Source of the DNA: Cohnella xylanilytica
Lineage (GTDB): Bacteria; Bacillota; Bacilli; Paenibacillales; Paenibacillaceae
Length of the DNA stretch: 47,203 nucleotides
Assembly: GCF_014212175.1 (NCBI RefSeq)
Contig: NZ_JACJVR010000009.1
Coordinates: 1-47,203, forward strand
Direction of reading: 5' to 3'
Positions 1-6,365 of the stretch are shown piece after piece (within the stretch, counting starts at the first letter, position 1; each line of letters starts with the position of its first letter). The notes under the pieces are model-generated. The model was not told where the DNA came from and ran no database searches. It worked only from the letters and a program-made list of their open reading frames with translations. A program made the position numbers and the translations under genes.

Positions 1-144
1 CGCCGTCAGGCGTTTTTCTTAGATGACTGGCGGTTCATCTACTTGATCGGCATTCGCGCGGTCAGCTTGGTCGTCATCTACTTGCTTGAACGATACCCGT
101 TAAACGGAGTTCGGGTCGGCGGTTCGGCTATAAGGAGTAGGTAG
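1..144 (+). CDS. C-terminal 47 residues of a membrane protein (5' end outside window)
   Basis: Frame 1 is open from the window edge to a TAG at 142-144. The segment has one clearly hydrophobic stretch (about residues 12-29, rich in I, L, V) flanked by charged residues, then a short basic tail ending SAIRSR. It looks like the last transmembrane helix and cytoplasmic tail of an integral membrane protein. A strong hairpin terminator follows 20 bp after the stop, which supports this being a real gene end. The family cannot be named from this fragment. Confidence 0.5.
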   Translation, partial: RRQAFFLDDWRFIYLIGIRAVSLVVIYLLERYPLNGVRVGGSAIRSR

Positions 145-163
145 GGAATAGTGGGGGAGGAGC

Positions 164-187
164 GAGCGCTTAAGGGCGCTCTTTTTT
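164..187 (+). terminator. Rho-independent terminator
   Basis: A perfect 6-bp stem GAGCGC/GCGCTC with loop TTAAGG is followed at once by six T residues. It ends the transcript of the partial membrane protein gene. Confidence 0.85.
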
Positions 188-231
188 CTGCAGACGACGG
201 CCGAGGCGGCGTTCTTCGCGGAACGGCGGCC

Positions 232-293
232 TTGTTTTTTATCGGATCGGCTGTATAATCGAATTAATCAATTGAATTGCATACAATCTAATT
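232..293 (+). promoter_or_regulatory. SigA-type promoter with downstream inverted repeat for the DUF1304 gene
   Basis: A -35 box TTGTTT (232-237), 16-bp spacer and perfect -10 box TATAAT (254-259) precede the DUF1304 gene. Just downstream of the expected start lies an imperfect inverted repeat, AATTGAATTG at 270-279 and CAATCTAATT at 284-293 around CATA. Its size and position fit a MarR-type operator that would block transcription. The operator role is inference. Confidence 0.6.
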
Positions 294-317
294 AAGTTTA
301 AGCGAGGGGATAAGAAA

Positions 318-680
318 ATGACGATGATCAGTACCATTCTGGTCGTCCTGGTTGCCGTGGAGCATGTCTACATACTCGTGCTGGAGATGTTCATGTGGAC
401 TACGCCTAGAGCAAGAAAGGCATTCGGCACCTCCGAATCGTTCGCGGAAGACTCGAAGTCGCTTGCGGCCAATCAAGGCCTGTACAACGGATTCCTCGCG
501 GCGGGTCTGCTCTGGGGGCTGGTTCATCCCGCGGGCGACATCGGCCACCAGATTCAAATCTTCTTCTTGGGATGCGTTCTCGTTGCCGCTGTCTATGGGG
601 GCATGACGGCGAAGAGATCGATCCTCTTCGTACAGGGACTTCCCGCGCTCGCGGCGCTGGCGTTCGTGTTGATGGCGTAA
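318..680 (+). CDS. DUF1304 family membrane protein
   Basis: The 120-residue product has four hydrophobic helices and the DUF1304 signature NQGLYNGFLAAGL near residues 52-64. Family members are small integral membrane proteins of unknown function, usually about 120 residues, so this is full length. The ATG at 318 follows GAGGGG with good spacing. It is transcribed alone from a TATAAT promoter with a possible operator, and it faces the DoxX gene. No biochemical role can be assigned from the sequence. Confidence 0.85.
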   Translation: MTMISTILVVLVAVEHVYILVLEMFMWTTPRARKAFGTSESFAEDSKSLAANQGLYNGFLAAGLLWGLVHPAGDIGHQIQIFFLGCVLVAAVYGGMTAKRSILFVQGLPALAALAFVLMA

Positions 681-752
681 GCTCGTCCATGAACCTGGAA
701 GCGTCCATGCCCGCTTACTATACCGGAACAAAAGGATAAAGCAGGGGATAGC

Positions 753-781
753 AAAAGGGCCTTCTCGTACAGAGAGGCCCT
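753..781 (-). terminator. Terminator for the sigma factor/DoxX unit
   Basis: On the minus strand the arms AGGGCCTCTC (781-772) and GAGAAGGCCCT (766-756) pair with one bulge, followed by TTTTG. It lies just past the DoxX stop codon and between convergent genes. Confidence 0.7.
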
Positions 782-791
782 ATCCGGAGCT

Positions 792-1157
792 TCAGAAGAA
801 GGCGGTCAGATCGCTCGCATGCAGCGAGAGGATCGCGATGTTCAGCGCGGCGAACACGAGGGCCGGAGCTGTCTTGCCGAAGGGGTCGCGGACCTTCAGA
901 TGCACGAGGCAGGCGACCAGCATCGTGACGCCGAGCCAGACGCCGGCCCAAGCCGTCGCCCCGTCCGACCAGTAGCCGGCGACGAGCGCCGCGGCCCCGA
1001 TCAACTGGACGACGCCGGTGACGACACGGAATCGCGGGGACAGTCCGAGATGCTGGAAGATATCGGCCCAGTATTTGGCCCCGACGACTTTGGCCGTGCC
1101 CGAGAACAGATAGTACGCCAGCAGCAAGCTCTGCAGAATCATCGAGAATAAGGTCAT
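792..1157 (-). CDS. DoxX-like family membrane protein
   Basis: The 121-residue protein has four predicted helices and the typical DoxX start, with YYLFSGTAKVVG near residues 15-26 and a QLIGAAALVAG helix near 51-61. DoxX-like proteins are small membrane proteins linked to redox stress and quinone metabolism in several bacteria; the exact role here is unknown. The ATG at 1157 is preceded by GGAGGAGG. It lies downstream of the ECF sigma factor gene on the same strand, with only a tandem repeat between, so it is probably cotranscribed and a target of that sigma factor. Confidence 0.8.
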   Translation of the reverse strand: MTLFSMILQSLLLAYYLFSGTAKVVGAKYWADIFQHLGLSPRFRVVTGVVQLIGAAALVAGYWSDGATAWAGVWLGVTMLVACLVHLKVRDPFGKTAPALVFAALNIAILSLHASDLTAFF

Positions 1158-1180
1158 ATGAATTCCTCCTCCAAATTTAG

Positions 1181-1326
1181 TTAGAGCGGGCGGCGCGTGG
1201 GAATCGGGCGCTGTAACGGAAGAATCGTCAGTTAGAGCAAGCCAAGTGCGCGAATGGGGCGCTGTAACGGATGAATCGTCAGTTAGAGCAAGCCAAGTGC
1301 GAGAATGGGGCGCTGTAACGGATGAA
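1181..1326. repeat. 51-bp tandem repeat, about 2.9 copies
   Basis: The words TTAGAGC (1181, 1232, 1283) and GGGCGCTGTAACGGA (1206, 1257, 1308) recur at exactly 51 bp. The second and third copies are almost identical; the first is more diverged. The block fills the gap between the sigma factor stop and the DoxX ribosome site. Because 51 is divisible by three, the DoxX frame stays open through it, but no start or ribosome site supports translation. Confidence 0.9.
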
Positions 1327-1333
1327 CCAAGTG

Positions 1334-2200
1334 TCATTCGTCGAGAGCGACTAAATCCAGCTCCTCCAAGCGCGCCGCCTCGGAGATGACGTCGACCCCG
1401 ACGATCTTGCCGTTCGCATAAGAGAGAGCGAGCACGAGAAGCAGCTGTCCGCCCGGAGATACGGCGACGCCGACTTCTCCGTTGACGAGCGCCGGATGCG
1501 CGGCTTTGGCGCGTCCGCCCATCAGCTGTTCGGCTACCGCGCGAGCGCCCCGCACTTCGCCCTCGGCGTTCTCGCGATCGCTGCGCAGCACCGCACCCGG
1601 ATCGAGCACGGAGAGCAGCGCTTCGAAGTCTCCGGACCGGGCCGCCGCGAGGAAGGAATCCACCAGCGCCCGCTGCGCGCCGAGATCGGTCCCGGCCGAA
1701 GCCCGCGCCCCTTGCACGCGGCGGCGCGCCCGGCTGGCCAGCTGCCTGGCCGCGATCTCGGTCCGTCCCACGATAGGGCCGATCTCGGCATAGGGGACGG
1801 CGAAAATATCGTGCAGCACGAACGCGATGCGCTCTTCGGGATTCAGGGTGCCCAGCACCACGAGCAGCGCGATTCCGACGGAATCGGCGAGGATCGCCTC
1901 GCGCTCCGGGTCCCCTCCCGACTCGGGATCGATCGTCTGCCCGGCATCCCAAGCCTCCATCGATTCCTCGCGCCTCGCCTTGCGGGAGCGCAGCATGTCG
2001 AGGCATACCCTCGACACGACGGTCGTCAGCCATCCTCCGATGTTCTCGATTCCGGCCGCATCGGAGCGGCTCAGCCGCAGCCACGACTCCTGGACGGCGT
2101 CCTCCGCCTCGTTCCAATTTCCGAGTACCCGATAGGCGACCGACCGCAGATGGGACCGATGGGCCTCGAACTGTTCCGTAAGCCAATAAGCGTCATTCAT
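1334..2200 (-). CDS. sigJ: ECF41-like / SigJ RNA polymerase sigma factor with SnoaL-like C-terminal domain
   Basis: The 288-residue product has an ECF sigma region 2 (about residues 8-75, with NEAEDAVQESWLRL), region 4 (about 110-165, with PEERIAFVLHDIF) and a C-terminal NTF2/SnoaL-like domain starting at QRALVDSFLAAARSGDF. This layout is that of SigJ/ECF41 factors, where the C-terminal domain replaces a separate anti-sigma factor. The usual DGGGK linker motif is not obvious; the corresponding stretch reads SDRENAEGEV, so it may belong to a related subgroup. A GGTCACG-N16-CGTC element just upstream suggests autoregulation. Classic ECF41 partners (carboxymuconolactone decarboxylase, oxidoreductase, epimerase) are absent; DoxX follows instead. 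Confidence 0.85.
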   Translation of the reverse strand: MNDAYWLTEQFEAHRSHLRSVAYRVLGNWNEAEDAVQESWLRLSRSDAAGIENIGGWLTTVVSRVCLDMLRSRKARREESMEAWDAGQTIDPESGGDPEREAILADSVGIALLVVLGTLNPEERIAFVLHDIFAVPYAEIGPIVGRTEIAARQLASRARRRVQGARASAGTDLGAQRALVDSFLAAARSGDFEALLSVLDPGAVLRSDRENAEGEVRGARAVAEQLMGGRAKAAHPALVNGEVGVAVSPGGQLLLVLALSYANGKIVGVDVISEAARLEELDLVALDE

Positions 2201-2237
2201 GGCATTGAACTCCCTTCTCGACTGCTCTTATAAGGAT

Positions 2238-2264
2238 GACGTATGGAATTTAGCCGACGTGACC
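2238..2264 (-). promoter_or_regulatory. Putative ECF41-type autoregulatory promoter
   Basis: On the minus strand GGTCACG (2264-2258) is followed after exactly 16 bp by CGTC (2241-2238), 38 bp upstream of the sigma factor start. The reported ECF41 consensus is TGTCACA-N16-CGTC. Six or more of the key positions and the spacer agree. Confidence 0.6.
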
Positions 2265-2300
2265 GATATTCGCAAAAAAAACTATGATGACCCGTTCACA

Positions 2301-2492
2301 GCTTGAATGTGTACGAAAAAACATACAAATCCTTCTCGAAATGGCACCTCATTTGAATGTTGTATGAAAAATCATACAAATTCTGCTTCAGGAAGGCACA
2401 TTCCTCGAAGAGTGTACGAAAAATCATACAAAATCTCATCTTCATGGATGATTTCGATGATGCTAATCGAAAAATCACACAAGTTTATCCGC
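2301..2492 (-). repeat. Dyad-repeat array, copy A (about 3.7 units of 51-54 bp)
   Basis: Read on the minus strand, the array starts GCGGATAAACTTG and contains units that open with TTTGTATGATTTTTCATACA or a close variant, each an inverted repeat with a T-rich loop, followed by 30 bp ending in a purine-rich stretch. A divergent first unit carries ATCGAAATCATCCATGAAG. The last unit has TTTGTATGTTTTTTCGTACA. A second array with the same first and last units lies in opposite orientation at 32436-32701. The periods (51-54) are not multiples of three, so the short ORFs within are not genes. Confidence 0.9.
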
Positions 2493-2499
2493 TAATTGC

Positions 2500-3000
2500 T
2501 TGTCTGCGGCGGAACCCCCGGTCATTATCGCCTTCCGTTCGGGATCGTCCGCCGCGTCGGCCAACGGGCCGCTGCCGCCGGACGTCGAGCAGGAGCTCAG
2601 CCGGAGCGACAGGGACGAGGTGCGGGTGCTGCCGCATCCGATCGTCCAATGCTTCCTGGACGCCGTGAAGCTGCTCGGGCTTCGGTTGGAGGAAGTGGAG
2701 ATCATGCGCGTTCCGCATCTGCGCCCGGAGTTCCCCTACGTGCAGGAATTCGAGTTCAAGCCTCGGCTTCCTTCGGCGCTCGAAGAGATCGAGTTTTATT
2801 ACACCGCGGACGGCAGCGGGCAGGTGGATTTCTACCTGGAGATCGACCGCCATTCGAGAGGACGGGGCAGCCTGTTCTCCCGAGCGTTCGAAGAGGACGA
2901 ACGCCATATCGCGCTGACGTTGACGGAGGACGACATCGGAGATCCGGAGGCTCTGGCGGACGAACTGGCCGGATGGATCGGCCCGTATCTGGAATCCTGA
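2500..3000 (+). pseudogene. spo0M: Truncated sporulation-control protein Spo0M (C-terminal domain only)
   Basis: The readable frame (about 166 codons from a TTG) matches the C-terminal half of Spo0M: VLPHPIVQCFLDAVKLLG, then FPYVQEFEFKP and the DERH segment near residue 130. Spo0M is normally about 250 residues with an N-terminal arrestin-like fold. Here the first roughly 100 residues are missing, and the frame stops at TAA 2464-2466 inside the repeat array. No ribosome site precedes the TTG. The break coincides within about 10 bp with the conserved edge of the array, so the gene was probably cut by the event that placed the array here. The fragment itself has no internal stops, so the loss may be recent or the domain may still be used. 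Confidence 0.75.
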
Positions 3001-3074
3001 AGGAAGGCGCGTCGGGAAGAGCGGCCGGCTCGGCTCATTTTTGGAGAGCATAGGAAGGGGAGGTGTCCGGAGAG

Positions 3075-3926
3075 ATGTCAGGCCAATATCGTCCGATTCA
3101 ATCGCCCAAGCTGCAGCGGGAATCGGGGAGCTCCGAATACGAATACCGGGAGTACGATCCAAGCGAGAAGCTGGCGTCGCATGTCGCTTGCTACTGGACC
3201 ATGGACTTCGATCCGGGGCGCGGAAGCCGGATGCATCGAATCCTGCCGGACGGCTGCGTGGACATCATCGTCGACCGGCGGGCGCTCTCGCCCCGCAAGG
3301 CCGCCTTCGTCGAAGGGCTGATGGCGACGTACGAAGTCCTTCGCTTCGCCGAAGCCCAATCCCTGTTCGGCATCCGTCTCTTCACGGAATCGGCGCCTTC
3401 CCTGTTGCGATATCCCATCTCCGCGTTTATCGGACAGCATGTATATATAGAGGAGATCTGGGGAACGGACGGTTTGTTCATGGTCGAGGAGATGCTGCTT
3501 GCCCATGAAGCGCCCCGAATCGTCGAGATCGCGGACCGCAAGCTGATCGATCGGCTGTCCGCTCGCGACGCTCCGGCCCATCCTCTCATTTATGCAAGCA
3601 TGAAGGAGATGTACGCCTCGAAGGGGAGTCTCTCCACGGCGGACCTGGCCGATCGGGTGAGCTTCAGCGAGCGGCATCTGCGAAGAACCTTCGACCGCGA
3701 GCTGGGCTTGAGTCCGAAGGAGATGCTCGGCATCGTCCGCTTCCAGAGCCTGCTGCAGGACCTCTACGACGGCCTTTATCAAGGCGCCCGATCCGGGTTC
3801 GCGGATCTCGCGGCGAAGTACGGCTACTACGATCAGTCCCACTTCATCAAGAGCTTCAAGCGCTATTACGGAATGCTGCCCGGCCAATTGGCGAGAACGG
3901 ACCCGGCATTACCCGACATCACCTGA
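3075..3926 (+). CDS. AraC family transcriptional regulator with N-terminal DUF6597-like domain
   Basis: The 283-residue protein has an N-terminal sensor-like part with ILPDGCVDIIVDR (typical of DUF6597) and a C-terminal AraC pair of helix-turn-helix motifs: STADLADRVSFSERHLRRTF and the second, FADLAAKYGYYDQSHFIKSF, ending in the usual YYGMLPGQ segment. The ATG at 3075 lies nine bases after GGGAGGTG, a near-perfect ribosome site; a GTG at 3063 would overlap that site, so I prefer the ATG. The last codons fall within a 19-bp direct repeat. It may regulate the VOC gene 126 bp downstream, but nothing shows this directly. Confidence 0.88.
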   Translation: MSGQYRPIQSPKLQRESGSSEYEYREYDPSEKLASHVACYWTMDFDPGRGSRMHRILPDGCVDIIVDRRALSPRKAAFVEGLMATYEVLRFAEAQSLFGIRLFTESAPSLLRYPISAFIGQHVYIEEIWGTDGLFMVEEMLLAHEAPRIVEIADRKLIDRLSARDAPAHPLIYASMKEMYASKGSLSTADLADRVSFSERHLRRTFDRELGLSPKEMLGIVRFQSLLQDLYDGLYQGARSGFADLAAKYGYYDQSHFIKSFKRYYGMLPGQLARTDPALPDIT

Positions 3927-3949
3927 CATTACCCGGCATTACCCGACAT
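3901..3949. repeat. 19-bp direct repeat spanning the AraC stop codon
   Basis: ACCCGGCATTACCCGACAT occurs at 3901-3919 and again, identically, at 3931-3949. The AraC stop lies between the copies. It looks like a recent small duplication. Confidence 0.85.
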
Positions 3950-4052
3950 GGCGCGACGGGCGGAAGAAGTCCGTTTTTTCCTATAGCCGCGACTCCGATC
4001 CGGGTATCCTTGAAGGGTAGCCTTGGCACTCAGGAATAGGAGGATGAGAGAG

Positions 4053-4436
4053 ATGGGAATTCGATTGGATCAGGTCGGCATCGTCGTGAAGGACATGGGA
4101 AGGGCTCTGGACTTCTACCGCGTCCTCGGCCTCGACATCCCGGAGGGCTCTAACGACGAGATGCACGTGGAGGTGGCGCAGAGCGGGCTCCGGCTCGCCT
4201 TCGACAAGCAAGAAGTCGTCGCGAAGGCGTTCGGCGGCTGGGTCGAGCCGGTCGGCTATCGGGTCGAGCTGGCCTTCCGGTGCGACAGCGCCCAAGCGGT
4301 GGACGAGCTGTGCGAGAAAATAAAGGAGCACGGGTACGAAGTCCATCTCGAACCGTGGGACGCGTTCTGGGGACAGCGCTATGCGGTCGTGCAGGACCCC
4401 GACGGCAACCACATCAGCCTGTTCGCTCCGCTGTAA
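4053..4436 (+). CDS. VOC family protein (glyoxalase/dioxygenase superfamily)
   Basis: The 127-residue protein has the two beta-alpha-beta-beta-beta modules of the vicinal oxygen chelate fold, starting DQVGIVVKDMGRALDFYRVL and ending VVQDPDGNHISLFAP. Single-domain VOC proteins of this size bind a metal and small substrates, or antibiotics in resistance variants; the substrate cannot be told. The ATG at 4053 follows GGAGG by nine bases and is better placed than the ATG at 4044. A terminator hairpin follows. Confidence 0.85.
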   Translation: MGIRLDQVGIVVKDMGRALDFYRVLGLDIPEGSNDEMHVEVAQSGLRLAFDKQEVVAKAFGGWVEPVGYRVELAFRCDSAQAVDELCEKIKEHGYEVHLEPWDAFWGQRYAVVQDPDGNHISLFAPL

Positions 4437-4450
4437 GCCCCTCTTCCCCG

Positions 4451-4484
4451 GCCCCTTCGCCGTCGATCCGGCGAAGGGGCTTTA
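4451..4484 (+). terminator. Terminator after the VOC gene
   Basis: A perfect 12-bp stem, GCCCCTTCGCCG (4451-4462) with CGGCGAAGGGGC (4469-4480) and loop TCGATC, is followed by a short TTTAT. Confidence 0.75.
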
Positions 4485-4502
4485 TGGTGCGGACCGTCGC
4501 GA

Positions 4503-4531
4503 TTGTCTAGATTGTGCCGCTGCCTTAAACT
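4503..4531 (+). promoter_or_regulatory. Promoter placed so that the mRNA of the next gene would be leaderless
   Basis: TTGTCT (4503-4508), 17-bp spacer and TAAACT (4526-4531). The ATG of the response regulator begins seven bases after the -10 box, where transcription should start. No ribosome site is present in front of that ATG. Confidence 0.5.
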
Positions 4532-4537
4532 GTTCCT

Positions 4538-5218
4538 ATGACAATGACCAAAATTCTGATCATCGACGACGAGGCCGATCTTCGCAAGCTGCTGGCGGAT
4601 TACTTCGAGCTCAACGGCTATTACGTGATGACGGCGAAGAACGGCGCCGAGGCGCTGCGCCAAGCGGAGAACCGGCCGGACCTGATTCTGCTGGACGTCA
4701 ACATGCCGGAGCCGGACGGTCTTGAAGTGTGCCGGACGATCCGGCGCTTCGTGTCCTGCCCGATCCTGTTCCTGACGGCTCGCCTGGAGGAGGCGGACCG
4801 GATCGAGGGCTTCCGGGCCGGCGGGGACGACTACATCGTGAAGCCGTTCAGCCTTCTGGAGCTGGGCGCCCGGGTAGAGGCGCATCTGCGCCGGGAGACT
4901 CGCAGCCGGATGCAGACGACGATGAAGTTCAGCGAAGAGCTCGTCATCGACTATTCGGCCCGCGAGCTGATCTTCCGCGGCGTTCCGATCCCCTTGGCCA
5001 AGAAGGAGTTCGAGATCGTCGAGCTGCTGTCCATGAATCCCGGAATGACGTTCGATAAAGAGCGGATGTACGAGAAAATATGGGGTTTCGACGAGGAAGG
5101 CGACAGCGGCGTCATCGCGGAGCATATCCGGCGGATTCGCTCCAAGTTCAAGGAGCGCGGCTGCGAGAACCGAATCGAGACCGTCTGGGGAGTCGGATAC
5201 AAATGGCGGCCGTCCTAA
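4538..5218 (+). CDS. OmpR/PhoB family response regulator
   Basis: The 226-residue protein has a receiver domain with acidic pocket D10-D11, phospho-acceptor D53 in LLDVNMP, a T80 switch residue and K102 in VKPF. A winged-helix DNA-binding domain follows from about residue 130 to the end (RIETVWGVGYKW). It pairs with the kinase that overlaps its 3' end by 16 bp. The start has no Shine-Dalgarno sequence and sits at the predicted transcription start, suggesting a leaderless message. The likely target is the downstream serine hydrolase gene, by position only. Confidence 0.93.
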   Translation: MTMTKILIIDDEADLRKLLADYFELNGYYVMTAKNGAEALRQAENRPDLILLDVNMPEPDGLEVCRTIRRFVSCPILFLTARLEEADRIEGFRAGGDDYIVKPFSLLELGARVEAHLRRETRSRMQTTMKFSEELVIDYSARELIFRGVPIPLAKKEFEIVELLSMNPGMTFDKERMYEKIWGFDEEGDSGVIAEHIRRIRSKFKERGCENRIETVWGVGYKWRPS

Positions 5219-6318
5219 GCTGGCTGCGGCTCAAGCGCTTGACGCTGCTGCAATCGTTCATCCTGCTGTGCACCCTGACGCTCGTCGCCGTTCTGGCCGT
5301 CGTCGTCCTGGAGTTCAACTGGGCGGAGAGCATCCGGTCTCGGCTCGCGGACCGTTCCGCCGCGGACGAATGGGTGCTGTACGCGCTCGTCGGGACGATC
5401 CTCCTGACGATCGCCGCCGGAATCGTCCTGATGGCCGTCCTCTTCTACCGCTGGAAGCTGAGGGAGCCGCTCGGAATTCTGATGAAGGCGTCGGAGAGAA
5501 TCTCCGCGAACGACCTGGGGTTCCGGATCTCGTATGACGGCAAGGACGAGATGGGCGAGCTGTGCCGCGTCTTCGAGAAGATGCGCGGGCAGCTGGAGCA
5601 GAATTACAAGACGCTGTGGCGATCGGCCGAGGAGCGCAAGCGGCTGAACGCGATCTTCGCCCACGATCTAAGGACGCCTCTATCCGTTCTCAAGGGGTAT
5701 TCCGACTTGCTGACCGCCTATCTTCCGGGGAACAGCCTGCCCGCGGACAAGCTTCTCGACATGATCCAGACGATGAAGGTTCATATCGTGCGCCTCGAGA
5801 GCTACGCGGAGGCGATGAATTCGATTCAGAAGCTGGAGGACCTGCCGGTGCGGATTCGGGAGATCGAGACGGATCGCCTGACGTCGCTGCTGGACGGCAG
5901 CGCCCGGCAGATCGCCGCCGGCTTCGGGAAGACCGTCGAGTCGTCCGCGGACGCGGATTCGGACGCGGACTCCGTCGCCGTCGACAGGGATATCTTGATG
6001 CAGGTGGTCGAAAATATGGTCGCGAACGGAGCCCGGCACGCCTCCAGCCGGGTAGACATTCATTATCGCGCCGGGGGCGGACAGTTCTCCGTCACGGTCG
6101 CGGACGACGGCGAAGGCTTCTCCGACGAGGCGCTTCGGAAGGCCGCGCTCCCGTTCTACCGCGGGGAGGCGCCGGAGTCGAACGAGCACCATGGCTTGGG
6201 CCTCTATATTTGCAAGGTGCTGTGCGAGAAGCATGGCGGAAGCCTGTTGATCGAGAACGGCTCCTCCGGCGGCGGCCGCGTCACCGCGAATTTCGGTACG
6301 GGGTTGATAAATCGTTGA
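5203..6318 (+). CDS. Sensor histidine kinase (HAMP, HisKA, HATPase)
   Basis: The 371-residue kinase has a first transmembrane helix near residues 15-40, a very short outside loop (about 25 residues), a second helix near 60-85, HAMP linker, an H-box FAHDLRTPLSVLKGYSD near residue 155, and an ATPase domain with N-box ENMVANGARHAS, DDGEGF and GLGLYICK. The start ATG at 5203 overlaps the regulator gene by 16 bp, so the two are translationally coupled. The tiny extracellular loop suggests sensing within the membrane or through a partner. The next gene codes for a secreted serine hydrolase, a plausible target or partner. Confidence 0.9.
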   Translation: MAAVLSWLRLKRLTLLQSFILLCTLTLVAVLAVVVLEFNWAESIRSRLADRSAADEWVLYALVGTILLTIAAGIVLMAVLFYRWKLREPLGILMKASERISANDLGFRISYDGKDEMGELCRVFEKMRGQLEQNYKTLWRSAEERKRLNAIFAHDLRTPLSVLKGYSDLLTAYLPGNSLPADKLLDMIQTMKVHIVRLESYAEAMNSIQKLEDLPVRIREIETDRLTSLLDGSARQIAAGFGKTVESSADADSDADSVAVDRDILMQVVENMVANGARHASSRVDIHYRAGGGQFSVTVADDGEGFSDEALRKAALPFYRGEAPESNEHHGLGLYICKVLCEKHGGSLLIENGSSGGGRVTANFGTGLINR

Positions 6319-6365
6319 TAATTGTCCGTTAGCATTCCCTTATCACCGGATGAGGGAGTGCTACG

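Noticed and set aside
792..2186. A long minus-strand frame joining the reverse of part of the sigma factor gene, the 51-bp repeats and DoxX into one protein
   Set aside because: The upstream part is a shadow frame of the sigma factor gene; DoxX has its own ATG and ribosome site at 1157.
2296..2500. Short ORFs of about 60 codons inside array A, and similar ones in array B (32340-32800), with shared peptide words such as YEKSY and KITQVYP
   Set aside because: They come from the repeat itself. Unit length changes by one to three bases, which breaks any common frame, and no ribosome sites are present.
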